A stretch of DNA of 64,000 nt from Tretioscincus oriximinensis (lineage: Eukaryota > Chordata > Lepidosauria > Squamata > Gymnophthalmidae): NCBI GenBank assembly GCA_022410635.1, contig JAJVDF010000160.1:1437208-1501207 (forward strand), read 5' to 3'. The position numbers and the translations under genes are program-made. The notes beneath the pieces were generated by a model. The model had not been told where the DNA came from and searched no databases. It was given only the letters and a program-made list of their open reading frames with translations. Within the stretch, counting starts at the first letter, position 1; each line of letters starts with the position of its first letter. Below are positions 46,801-53,560 of this stretch, piece after piece.

Positions 46801-49800
46801 CAACAGGCAAATGATTTTGCCCAGAGACAGATGAAAAGAGTAAGGGCACTGGGCTTTTAGCTGGGCCACAGTCTTTAACTTCCTCTGCTATGGACTTGTA
46901 TGACAGCTCCTTCAGTTCTGAAAGCACGTGCTTCACCACTGCTGTCTCTATTTCACTAGAATCATGGGATTTCTCATTCATTGCATTCAACAGTTTGGGA
47001 CCATCAGTGTTTCCACTTTTGGCTGATGTGTCTAACTGAAAAGAACCTTTGGTACCAGAAAAACTGCAGTCAGGTTTACATCCATCTGCCTTACGAGAAG
47101 ACACTTTCCCAGGAGCGGTCCCTTTATGCTTGCACTTAATACGTCTAAATTGAGGCTGTTTTGTGTCCGTGTGATCTGTGAAGCCCTTCCTTTGGAGTGT
47201 AGTGTGCTTATCTACAAGGGTAAGATTGTCATTCCTGCAAGCAGATGCCACTTCAGCTGCCAAGCGCGGCCCGTGAAAACTCTCACTTCCTCCTTCAATG
47301 TGGGTATTCCTGTCTGGAGACCTGCGACTTTGACTGCTGTTTTGCAACCCGTGGACAGAATGCTTAGAATTTCTTTGCCCCGAAGATAGTTCTTTTTCTC
47401 TTTTATCTACAGAATCACCATTTTTTAGTACACTATAAGGCGTTTGGTCAAAGGCGTCTAGAACACAGGTATTTTTCTTTGAGGAACTAGTGTCCACTCG
47501 CTTTCTCTCTGTCCCAGCTTCATTTGCAAAATGGTGTGGTTGGAACTTTGAACTGTACAAGAAGCCTGCTTGGTTTTTCTTTTTCTTCAAGTCTACTTTA
47601 GAAGTCTCCTGTTGACAGTCTCTGTTACCAATTTCATATTCTATTTTCTTAGATTTATTTTCAAACTGCCTTTCTCCGAATGAAGAAAGCAAGTAATTTT
47701 CCATGGTTCCTTTGGATCCCATTAGACTTTTTGCTATCCTACAAAGTTCATGAGAAGCTTGCTTATCCGGCATATCTGTAGCAATTACATTTTTAACTTT
47801 GCTCGATGGTGTTTTGTTTCCACTTTCTTTCTTTGATGATTCCAATTTAGTGCTATTTTTTTTAATTCTAGCCCTCCTCCTGCTGTCCGAGCTTTTCTTT
47901 GTTCGGGACTTAGTGAGTATCAACTTTCCCTTGTCTTGAATCAAATGCTTCGATTCCAACGTTAGCGATTTTAAATACCCATTTAGTTGCTTGGTCTGTT
48001 CATTTAAAGAGTCCTTTGGGCAAGATCCAATTAGATGCACCTTCTTCTCACTGTCCAGTTTACTTGTGACCTGGATGCATTTCTGAGTACCGTTTTGCTT
48101 TAAAAAATCATTTGCAAGGCTAACGCTTATTTCCCATTTAGCCACGAATCTTTTAGGAACCTTAAAAACAGGAGGAATTNAAAAAATGACAGTTATAAAG
48201 ACAGTAACAAAATGTAAAAATATGACACACAAATGCTGTCTCCTCATAACATTCACATCAGAGATAAGGGTTTTGAAATTGCTTCCCGTTATAGTTTATA
48301 TTATCCCAGTCATCAGGTAGCCAAGGTNTCTCTATTAATAATGGTGTAGCATATTTTAAAGATTTGTCAGTGTTGCAATTTATTAATTTGTAACCATATT
48401 TATATTTTTGTTTTAAGGGGAAAGGAAACACTGAATAACCATTTTACAGACATACCAGAGGATTTTGTTATATATTCTGGCCTTGAATCCTAAATAAATT
48501 AGACCTAGTTGGACAACCACCTGTGAATATGAGGCATTGCATGTTAAATTCAAAATGTTGGGGAAGTTCTAAAACAGTAAGAGATATCCAGACAAAATAA
48601 GCACTTCTGACATTTTGCCAATACTATGAAGGGGATTAATTAGTTATATTTGTTTCGTCCTTCACCCAAAGATTCCTCAGATGATCACAGCATACAATAA
48701 AACATAGAACATTAAAACATATTTAAAATATAATAGAGTTCCTCACTCACCCTCCTTCCTCCACTGACAGGACTATATTCATAGGAAGGTATTGCATCAA
48801 AAGCCTGGTTGAAGAAGTATTTTTACAAATTGCTCACAACAACAGAAAGTTGGAATCTGGTGTATCTCTACTGAGAAGCTATTCCAAAACTGGAGTTAGG
48901 GTGCTGCCACAGAAAAGGTTCCCAGATTCCTTCCATTGTAATTTATAAAGCTTGTAAAAATNTTTTTTTTATTATTAGATCTTGTTCTAGACTTTACAAA
49001 TACACTTGTAAAAACATGGAATTCATTTACCTTGTGTCTGTATCCTTTTTCCTTTTGCTTTCCTCTTTTTCGAAGAACAGGCAGTTCTTCAAATTGATGT
49101 CTTCCTTCAAATGTCACAATTGCTTTTCCTACAACCCAGGCTCTTTCAGATGGATCTCCCAAGACTTCCACATAGTATTCCCGAAGTGGTCTACAAGTAG
49201 AAACTATTGAAATAAAAGGCACATTATCATTTTGTACAAAAGTGCAGGAATGCGAATACATGAAATTTTAATTACTAAAAGAGAAATATTTTCCAGAACA
49301 GACAGAACACCTGGATGCTACAAGTAATGTTACAATTATCCTCACCTGCATGTTATTTGGTAGACAACCACATCTCCCTCCAGAATCAACTGACACATTT
49401 TAAAGAAAGCCAGTGCAGTCTGCTTCAGTTCCCTCCCTATTTTGTTCCTTTCTGTGTCTCAAAAAAGAAAAATAAAACATAGAGGATCCATGCTGGACCT
49501 AACCACAGCTCGTCTACTCTAACATTNTGTCTCATTCAGTGGTTCACCAATTGCTTCTGAAGAAGATGAAGGAAAAACCTTCACCTGCTCTCATTTTGGG
49601 AAACACTGCCTACCTCTCCAACCTGGAAATAGTACTTAGGAATCCATCCATCCAATGACCCTATGGGTGAAAAATAACTCATTTTATTGGTCATAATGCT
49701 ACCAGTTTCATTGAACACTACCTGCTTCTGGTCTAGTATGACAAAGAAAAGAATTTGTCATCAGGCTATTGAATTTTTTGGGATATTTATATGGGTGCCT

Positions 49801-50575
49801 ATGATATTCTCAGATTTATTGGAAAGTATACTACTATATAACTCAGAGATCCACAAATTCCTACCTGAAATCCTTGAAACATTTTGAACAAATCAGGCAC
49901 CAAAGTCACTTTAGAAGCCATTATACTAGGAAAGATAAATCAACTAGATCAATAAGACAATTAAAAAATAAATCACAAGCAAAATCTAACATTGATCTGG
50001 ATTTGGGGGCGAGTGGTTGTTGCATCAATTAACAATACACCTTTAATTAGGATGCTTCTACAGTATAAACAACTGGAGACAATCTGAAAATGCAAATGCT
50101 CTTAAATTACAGTATGTAGGGGAAATGATTTGAAAAATTAGAAAAATGATTTGAAAAGACAAGTTTAGTTTTAAAATGCTAAGCATATTAAAAGATTAAC
50201 TTTTTAAAATATATACAGGGCAATTTATTCACCACAAATAAAAAAACCAACAGATGGTTCATTTTTGTTTCTGACTTCAACTTTTATTAACGTATATTCT
50301 ACAATTCATACCCTGTATTAGATTTTCTTCTGTCAAGCATTTAATGAGAGTCAGCTTCCAATTCAAGCAGATCAATTATACAAAATATCACTTAATTAAA
50401 CTATCGCTCTAACATTTTTAGTGTAACTTAATACATTACCTTTCATCTTTGAATGAGTGCCAAGCACAGGATCATGACAAATTTTGCAGGGCCACCATGG
50501 ACGTCTGTTGAATTTTGCCCACACAAGCTCTCCTACCTTGTACTTCACTGGAGATGGTTTCTTTTGAGGTTGACC
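15087..50575 (-). CDS. NSD1: NSD1, nuclear receptor binding SET domain protein 1 (5' end missing)
   Basis: NSD1 is a nuclear methyltransferase that mono- and dimethylates histone H3 lysine 36. Twenty-one exons join in frame (6369 nt, 2122 residues from the first visible codon). Domain order by visible-residue number: PWWP1 about 10-100; a long acidic/Ser-rich region with the nuclear-receptor motif FSTLL at 562-566; basic segments about 638-866; four PHD fingers about 909-1130; PWWP2 about 1125-1195; AWS about 1256-1310; SET about 1310-1436 with NHCCQPNC at 1386-1393 and ELTFNYN at 1419-1425; post-[14 protein letters not shown]5/C5HCH about 1480-1560; then a disordered tail of about 560 residues. 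The order is that of NSD1; NSD2 and NSD3 lack the long tail. The N-terminal exon is beyond the window. Oddities are a short long-exon and an expanded tail repeat. Isolated N bases lie in exons at 26528 and 31340. Confidence 0.97.
16188..16652 (-). repeat. In-frame PSDK repeat array in the NSD1 tail
   Basis: Roughly 155 residues built of about eleven degenerate units of 12-16 residues with consensus ALRLxPSDKxPST. It is fully in frame. The array also creates a long antisense open frame that is an artefact. Confidence 0.85.
16898..18122 (-). other. NSD1 intron with ancient repeat fragment
   Basis: Holds a copy of the acataagag-type dispersed repeat at about 17080-17270 (tggatcaggcc, tagtccaacatcctg). 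Nothing else recognised. Confidence 0.6.
18123..18324 (-). CDS. NSD1: NSD1 exon: PHD5 first half
   Basis: Acceptor cttccag, donor gttagt. A basic linker ([17 protein letters not shown]) precedes [18 protein letters not shown] and [14 protein letters not shown], the fifth PHD finger. Phase 0 to 1. Confidence 0.96.
18325..18830 (-). other. NSD1 intron, nothing recognised
   Basis: Intron between the post-SET and PHD5 exons. No repeat recognised. Confidence 0.6.
18831..18937 (-). CDS. NSD1: NSD1 exon: SET end and post-SET
   Basis: Acceptor gtttcccag, donor gtacag. It encodes [17 protein letters not shown] and [24 protein letters not shown] supplies the catalytic Tyr; CxCxxxxC is the post-SET zinc site. 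Confidence 0.97.
19795..20102 (-). mobile_element. tRNA-derived SINE
   Basis: On the minus strand it opens with a tRNA-like head: an A-box-like atagctcagt and a B-box-like gggtttcaaagcc, followed by a body. It ends with a tail that reads gagtcccttcggaaggtgag and then cggggtataagaa. A second, + strand copy lies at about 62376-62665 with the same head and tail. A functional tRNA gene is excluded by the degenerate head and the attached body. Confidence 0.75.
20526..20667 (-). CDS. NSD1: NSD1 exon: SET catalytic core
   Basis: Acceptor gattttag, donor gtaagt. It encodes [20 protein letters not shown], then [28 protein letters not shown] is the NHSCxPN-type SAM-binding/pseudoknot motif. Confidence 0.97.
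21008..21124 (-). CDS. NSD1: NSD1 exon: SET domain
   Basis: Acceptor acctttag, donor gtctgc. It encodes [20 protein letters not shown] and [19 protein letters not shown] and NFYMLTLD are core SET strands. 39 codons, phase 0. Confidence 0.97.
21125..22237 (-). other. NSD1 intron with ancient repeat fragment
   Basis: Contains an acataagag-family copy at about 21460-21610 (aacataagaggagccctga, ctagtccaacattctgtc). The rest is unremarkable. Confidence 0.6.
22238..22507 (-). CDS. NSD1: NSD1 exon: AWS domain and SET start
   Basis: Acceptor gcctaaag, donor gtatgc. It encodes [49 protein letters not shown] and [13 protein letters not shown]. The Cys-rich AWS coordinates zinc and packs on SET; RGWG opens the SET domain (SAM binding). 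90 codons, phase 0 at both ends. Confidence 0.97.
22910..22974. mobile_element. Tc1-type miniature inverted-repeat element, copy 1
   Basis: About 65 bp, almost wholly self-complementary. It opens tatactgctcaaaaca and closes tgttttgagtagtata, flanked by the TA expected for Tc1/mariner insertion. The inner arms contain gggaacac and gtgttccc. A second copy is at 35531-35612. The ends resemble the Tc1-type element of fishes as I remember it. Confidence 0.75.
22991..23070. repeat. 80-bp hairpin, 31-bp arms
   Basis: Arms 22991-23021 and 23040-23070 begin and end taggccaataattcca / tggaattattggccta and match at 30 of 31 positions. The loop is 18 bp. It sits 16 bp from the Tc1-type hairpin. No family recognised. 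Confidence 0.85.
23294..23406 (-). CDS. NSD1: NSD1 exon: coiled linker before AWS
   Basis: Acceptor caatttag, donor gtgaga. It encodes [19 protein letters not shown] and then [14 protein letters not shown]. Probably helical, strongly conserved. Phase 1 to 0. Confidence 0.95.
23407..25481 (-). other. NSD1 intron with repeat tail and CA microsatellite
   Basis: About 25240-25445 looks like a dispersed LINE/SINE 3' end (tgccttgggac, gggcaggatataaat). A CA-rich microsatellite follows it at about 25446-25481. Nothing recognised in 23407-25240. Confidence 0.55.
25446..25481. repeat. CA/TG-rich microsatellite at an NSD1 donor
   Basis: Interrupted (CA)n with cata units, including an N at 25454. It runs directly into the PWWP2 exon donor, so the pre-mRNA intron starts as a UG-rich run. 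Confidence 0.85.
25482..25687 (-). CDS. NSD1: NSD1 exon: PWWP2
   Basis: Acceptor aattccag, donor gtatgt. It encodes [33 protein letters not shown] and [18 protein letters not shown]-rich microsatellite abuts the donor. Confidence 0.96.
25688..26505 (-). other. NSD1 intron with pyrimidine tract and repeat
   Basis: A T/C-rich tract at about 25785-25830 precedes a repeat fragment at about 25840-25985 (cacaacaaccctgtaaggcag) of a type common in reptile genomes. Confidence 0.55.
26506..26662 (-). CDS. NSD1: NSD1 exon: PHD4 and start of PWWP2
   Basis: Acceptor ctttccag, donor gtgaat. It encodes [38 protein letters not shown] and WVKVGRYR. An N at 26528 makes one residue before WVKVG unknown. Confidence 0.96.
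26663..27506 (-). other. NSD1 intron, nothing recognised
   Basis: AT-rich intron without identifiable elements. Confidence 0.6.
27507..27686 (-). CDS. NSD1: NSD1 exon: PHD3 and start of PHD4
   Basis: Acceptor tttgttag, donor gtgagt. It encodes [37 protein letters not shown] and SWCFVCSEG. 180 nt, phase 1 at both ends. Confidence 0.96.
27687..29105 (-). other. NSD1 intron, nothing recognised
   Basis: About 1.4 kb between PHD2 and PHD3 exons; no repeat class that I can name. Confidence 0.55.
29106..29306 (-). CDS. NSD1: NSD1 exon: PHD2
   Basis: Acceptor tcctttag, donor gtacag. It encodes [36 protein letters not shown] and [17 protein letters not shown]. These residues provide the zinc ligands of PHD2 and the first of PHD3. 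Confidence 0.96.
29516..29639 (-). CDS. NSD1: NSD1 exon: PHD1 core
   Basis: Acceptor cttgtag, donor gtatag. It encodes [20 protein letters not shown], then [19 protein letters not shown]. The Cys/His spacing is that of a PHD finger. Confidence 0.96.
29640..30102 (-). other. NSD1 intron, nothing recognised
   Basis: Intron splitting PHD1. No element recognised. Confidence 0.6.
30103..30243 (-). CDS. NSD1: NSD1 exon: start of PHD1
   Basis: Acceptor ttttaaaag, donor gtagaa. A variable acidic part is followed by the invariant block [19 protein letters not shown], whose Cys is the first zinc ligand of PHD1. 47 codons, phase 0 at both ends. Confidence 0.94.
30244..31222 (-). other. NSD1 intron, nothing recognised
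   Basis: AT-rich intron with no recognised element. Confidence 0.6.
31223..31341 (-). CDS. NSD1: NSD1 exon: basic, nuclear-localisation-like segment
   Basis: Acceptor ctgcag, donor gtagag; an N at 31340 falls in the first codon. It encodes [19 protein letters not shown] and then [11 protein letters not shown]; the RRRKRQRR cluster looks like a nuclear localisation signal. 119 nt, phase 1 to 0. Confidence 0.85.
32085..33000 (+). mobile_element. CR1-type LINE, 5'-truncated 3' end
   Basis: Encodes the C-terminal part of a CR1 reverse transcriptase, opening at a [10 protein letters not shown] block (the FADD form of the catalytic YADD motif) and continuing through [31 protein letters not shown] and [21 protein letters not shown] frameshift near 32520 splits it into two frames and Ns lie at 32853 and 32866. 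The 3' end has the CR1 signature ctctatgattctatgattc. Antisense to NSD1 in an intron. Inactive. Confidence 0.9.
33134..33209 (-). CDS. NSD1: NSD1 small linker exon
   Basis: Acceptor tccctcag, donor gtaagt. It encodes [19 protein letters not shown] and then LLDTGV. The human counterpart starts CYEAG. Short and weakly conserved, but the only placement that keeps the frame between its neighbours. Confidence 0.75.
33210..34950 (-). other. NSD1 intron, nothing recognised
   Basis: About 1.7 kb with no identifiable repeat or exon. Confidence 0.55.
34951..35057 (-). CDS. NSD1: NSD1 exon: [13 protein letters not shown] segment
   Basis: Acceptor gattacag, donor gtaggt. It encodes [19 protein letters not shown] and then [16 protein letters not shown]. 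The first 19 residues are near-identical to mammalian NSD1. Confidence 0.94.
35531..35612. mobile_element. Tc1-type miniature inverted-repeat element, copy 2
   Basis: 82 bp, tatactgctcaaaacaatta at the left and taattgttttgagcagtata at the right, perfect 20-bp terminal repeats. The inner arms are ggaacact / agtgttcc. Same family as 22910-22974 but with a longer centre. Confidence 0.85.
36470..37100 (+). mobile_element. CR1-type LINE 3' fragment, second copy
   Basis: Begins gagtcaacagtgtgaagcag, matching 32361 onward in the first copy, and ends with gaccctggaggt and ctctatgactc. It carries a G run near 36625, several indels and Ns, and is more decayed than the first copy. Confidence 0.88.
37251..37524 (-). 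CDS. NSD1: NSD1 exon: acidic/Ser-rich linker
   Basis: Acceptor ctgcttttag, donor gtgagn (an N at donor +6). 274 nt encoding a poorly conserved, charged linker from [13 protein letters not shown] to DEPPTKL. Identification rests on position and frame (phase 0 to 1). Confidence 0.85.
37955..38460. repeat. Dispersed LINE-like repeat
   Basis: Contains tttataccccgccctatacc, ggaaggctattccacagact and ttggcagccagtgcagctct, blocks that I have met in many reptile repeats. Shorter relatives lie near 6240-6470, 44960-45130 and 48655-48925. It is flanked by gagactaac and tgaagaagtag pieces of the family seen at 2591-2925. Class uncertain. Confidence 0.6.
38911..39020 (-). CDS. NSD1: NSD1 exon: [14 protein letters not shown] segment
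   Basis: Acceptor ttttttcag, donor gtgagg. It encodes [20 protein letters not shown] and then [17 protein letters not shown]. It pairs with the [12 protein letters not shown] segment two exons later, an internal repeat typical of NSD1. Phase 1 to 0. Confidence 0.94.
40050..40320 (+). mobile_element. tRNA-derived SINE, second family
   Basis: Head tgtggttagagtgtcaaatg with B-box-like ctggtttgattccacac, then a body containing gccttgggcaaatcac and caaggtgtctgttgtgaaga. It ends in gcgataaaaaccaac. This matches a squamate SINE as I remember it. Confidence 0.65.
41070..42560 (+). mobile_element. CR1-type LINE, internal remnant (endonuclease to RT)
   Basis: Decayed frames encode endonuclease blocks ([32 protein letters not shown]) and RT blocks ([27 protein letters not shown]). 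Several stops and frameshifts make it inactive. It is broken before the catalytic FADD block. Antisense to NSD1. Confidence 0.85.
42576..42622 (+). repeat. (GGAA)n / (GAAA)n microsatellite
   Basis: Runs of ggaaggaaggaagg and gaaagaaag directly after the CR1 remnant. Confidence 0.85.
43960..44195 (+). repeat. Polypurine tract (about 230 bp)
   Basis: Nearly pure G/A on the + strand with many ggaagg and gggagg blocks. The complementary strand gives long but meaningless Pro/Ser/Leu frames. Confidence 0.85.
44960..45130. repeat. LINE-like repeat tail
   Basis: ttattttatttatttatact followed by taccacaccccatactc and aaggtctcaggcagc, a diverged copy of 38010-38060. Confidence 0.55.
46558..48160 (-). 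CDS. NSD1: NSD1 long central exon (NID region)
   Basis: Acceptor tttttaag, donor gtcagt. 1603 nt, 534 codons plus 1 nt. It begins [10 protein letters not shown] and ends EPEYQKPKE. Conserved blocks are [11 protein letters not shown], the block [20 protein letters not shown], and [20 protein letters not shown], which includes the FxxLL nuclear-receptor interaction motif. The mammalian counterpart, from memory, is about 2.5 kb and continues for roughly 300 more residues with a very basic stretch; no such stretch is seen here. Confidence 0.92.
48161..49030 (-). other. NSD1 intron with LINE-like fragment
   Basis: A degraded relative of the 38000-38400 repeat is at about 48655-48925. The rest is AT-rich. 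Confidence 0.5.
49031..49203 (-). CDS. NSD1: NSD1 exon: PWWP1 second half
   Basis: Acceptor tttcaatag, donor gtaaat. It encodes [17 protein letters not shown] and continues to [13 protein letters not shown] and [14 protein letters not shown], closely matching mammalian NSD1. 173 nt; phase fits both neighbours exactly. Confidence 0.95.
49204..50439 (-). other. NSD1 intron splitting PWWP1
   Basis: An acataagag-family fragment is at about 49485-49690 (ctcattcagtggttcacc, cttcacctgctctc). Nothing else recognised; no additional exon is needed because the two PWWP1 exons join in frame. Confidence 0.6.
50440..50575 (-). CDS. NSD1: NSD1 exon: PWWP1 first half
   Basis: Acceptor tctgtag, donor gtaatg. 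It encodes [20 protein letters not shown], then [15 protein letters not shown]. The RRPWWPC motif is the PWWP core that reads methylated H3K36. Starts in phase 0 and ends one base into a Val codon. Confidence 0.95.
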
Positions 50576-51299
50576 CTACAGAAAAAAAAGCAAAACCCAC
50601 TAAGATATGTAACTTTTTTCACAAACCCAGCTTGAACTATCATCATTGCAACACATAATCAGAAGGAATGATCTGATCAATTGTTCAGCTAATAGAGTTG
50701 CAAATCGCTTGCTATGAGTTCTGACATATTAATGCTATATGTACTCAGCATGTCTCAAAATACCTTTTTTAAAAATCTTTTATTTCAAAATAACTTTTAA
50801 GCTATGGTCTTATTTAATAAATTGCAATGGAAATNGTGTAATAACACCTGTAATAGAAAAATTGTAATAAAAGCAGATGCAAACTGAATGGCTTCAGAAA
50901 CTCAAACAGTGCAGATATAAATATTGTGAACAGCAACAAAAATTGAATGTGTCCAGACAAAGGTTTTTCTAACTTTTCCATATGCAATTATGTGTGGTTT
51001 TTGTGGGTTTCTATATAGATTTTTTTCAACAAAATGGCAACACAAATAGACATTTACTTTACATAACCCCCCTCCCCAGCCCAGGGATCAACTATTGATG
51101 GATGACACTTTACATTCCAGTCATGATGTCTCAGTCATACCCAATAATGGACTTTTGACACTCAACTCAGAATAAATGTCCTTTACTCCTGGAATATTCT
51201 ATAGCTCATTTATTCAGACATAATTCCTTAAAAAAAACACAAAATGCCATGCCAGCAGCCAATGGGGACAAGAAGTCTTCTATGTTGTACCTTCTTAAT

Positions 51300-51540
51300 G
51301 GGATTACCAAGATACCACAAGTAGAATCTGCACAAGACAATGTGCAACTGAGCATGCTCAGTATTTCTGNGCATGCCCAGCACACAGCCAGGAGTAGCAT
51401 GAGGATCTCATGCAATCCATGAGATCGTGCTCCCTTGCACAAGATCCGAGATCTCGTGCAGGGGTACACAAGAAAGCAAATGACTGCCCCCCTTCCTTTG
51501 AGGGCAGCCATTTTACTGGAAGTGACATCACTAAATTAAT
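51300..51540. repeat. Dispersed repeat with internal hairpin, copy 1
   Basis: Centre cccttgcacaagatc / gatctcgtgcaggg separated by cga forms a hairpin at about 51432-51463. It is followed by gcagccattttactggaagt. A second copy lies at about 55890-56110. Confidence 0.6.
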
Positions 51541-52963
51541 GGATTTAATAAAACTGGATAAGTTATGTTTGATAAGAGATAAAATATTAGACAAATTTGT
51601 TTCTGACTTCTAACTGCAAGCTTTGCAGAATAAAGGATGACATAGTGGAAGGTATAAAATGCCTTACTGACCAAACCTGCAAATGATATGGAACAGAAGG
51701 AGAAATAGAACTAGAACAGTGTCTTCAAAAGGGGGGGGGGGATTTTTGGCTCAGCAGATGGTGAGCAGGTGTGTCTTTACCAGAGTTCTTAACATCCGGA
51801 TGCATCCTCAGTAAATGAACCAGTGCAGAATCTGGGTTGCTGCTATTTAAAATCACTATAATAGAGGCTCAAGCACAGCACACTCCTAAAATTAAGAAAA
51901 TGTTATCCAGGATCAAGTAATTATAGTGATATGANCAAGAAAACATATTCCATAACAGGCTCGACCAAATGAAGAAAACAAAAAAGAGCACAAATTTTGG
52001 ACAGATAGGATGCTTCTAAATACTAGTTGCAGGGATTTTTTTTGTATATATAACTTTATTTACTTCCTTTTCCATATAAATTTATTTATATTCGTATTAT
52101 ATGAATCACTTCATAAAATAGCTAAGTAATAATAATATTAATTATCTTTTACATCATCATCCATGAAATACCTTTTTAGGATAAAGAGTTTTTTCTTATT
52201 GTTCCNCCCGACCCTCCCTATTCCCTCCCCTGGACTCTGTGGACTGTTCAATGACATTTGGAAAATTATGGACAACTTTAATTTATTAACTCTTTCCCTT
52301 ATTACTCTTTCCAGATACAATTTTGGCCTATCCCATTTAGCTTTTTCTTTTCTATTTTTTCCTGCATTAAATATTCTTACATTTTTAAATTCCACTGCCA
52401 TTGCATCTAAGATGTATCCATGCCATAATCATTTCCCATTTTGTTTGGTCTAAGTGCAAGATATCAGTTTATTAATTACTTCTCTTAATTGGATTGGGTT
52501 TATGTCTTTTAAATCCCCATGATACATTATCATGTTCAAAGTTAGTTTGATTTGCATTTCTAACATGTTTATTTCTTTTTCTATTTTCATCTAAAACCTA
52601 TTTACTTTGACACATTTCCAAATCAAATGTTTATAGCTACCTAACTCTTGCAGGGAATTGAGAGCATTAAAAGGCTTTGCCTTTGTCTTCTGCTTGAGAA
52701 TGTCTAGAAATAATTCATGGGCCATTATGTGAGACCACATGCTGACTACGGCTACTCTTATGTTCTTAAAAGAAATGCAAAGAAGAAGTAAGAGAAACAG
52801 AAAATTCAAGGATTATAAAATCTCAAACAGAAATCGGCTACTCATGGTCTGAGTGAGCACCAGCAGTTGCGGATAAGGAGGAAGGAGACCCTCTAGGAGG
52901 ACGCGTCCTTTCTTGTCGTCCTGACAGTGGCAGGATATGACGCGTCTTCCAGAATGACAAGGG

Positions 52964-52970
52964 TATAAAA
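52964..52970 (+). promoter_or_regulatory. Candidate TATA box
   Basis: TATAAAA within a GC-rich context, about 85 bases before the first plausible ATG at 53052. Confidence 0.4.
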
Positions 52971-53440
52971 CCGCTCGCAGATGTCCATCTTCCTCCTTCT
53001 TCGGCGACGCGTGAAACCCACCCATCCCTCCCTCTTTTCTTCTCTTTCAGCCATGGCAGTGGGAGGAGGTGCTGCCGATGTGCGCAGCTTGGTGGCCCAC
53101 GAGACACCAAAAAACCTGAAAACAGTCCCCCCCCCGAGTAGCTACCTCATAGTCAGAGAGTCCTTCCTAAAAGGGTTGTGTGCCTGCTTAGGGGGCAGTA
53201 GGNTGAACACAGGTTTGGAGTCAGTGAGGCGGGCTATACACAGAACTGATCCCTTGAGAGACTTACCAAGCCTCTCTGATCCTCTAGGTAGGACCCACAA
53301 AAGGGCTGCTGCTGGATGGCTCGGGTGCCTAGANCAAAGGGGCTGGTCCACCACGACTGGGCAGCCTGGGGACGCCGCCAGGGGGGCGTAGTCCACGGGG
53401 TCTATTGGCAAGGCCCGAGGTGGGCAGCTCCTGTCATGTC

Positions 53441-53560
53441 TTTGGTGCATGACCCAGGTTTTATGTAAGTCAGACCGGACGGCTGACTTAGGGTGTCACA
53501 TCAAAGGTGCGTGAACCAGATGGCTCAGGTCAGGCCAGACGGCTGGCCTGAGGGTGCCTA
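53441..53560 (+). repeat. Two diverged tandem units, each with a stem-loop
   Basis: Units of about 60 bp share ggtgc(a/g)tga(c/a)ccag and gacggctg. The first can pair aagtcag with ctgactt (53467-53489), the second tcaggccag with ctggcctga (53530-53551, loop acgg). Confidence 0.75.

Noticed and set aside
49340..49460. Possible additional NSD1 exon inside PWWP1
   Set aside because: The flanking exons join in frame (one Val codon split across the junction) and match known PWWP1 sequence without insertion.
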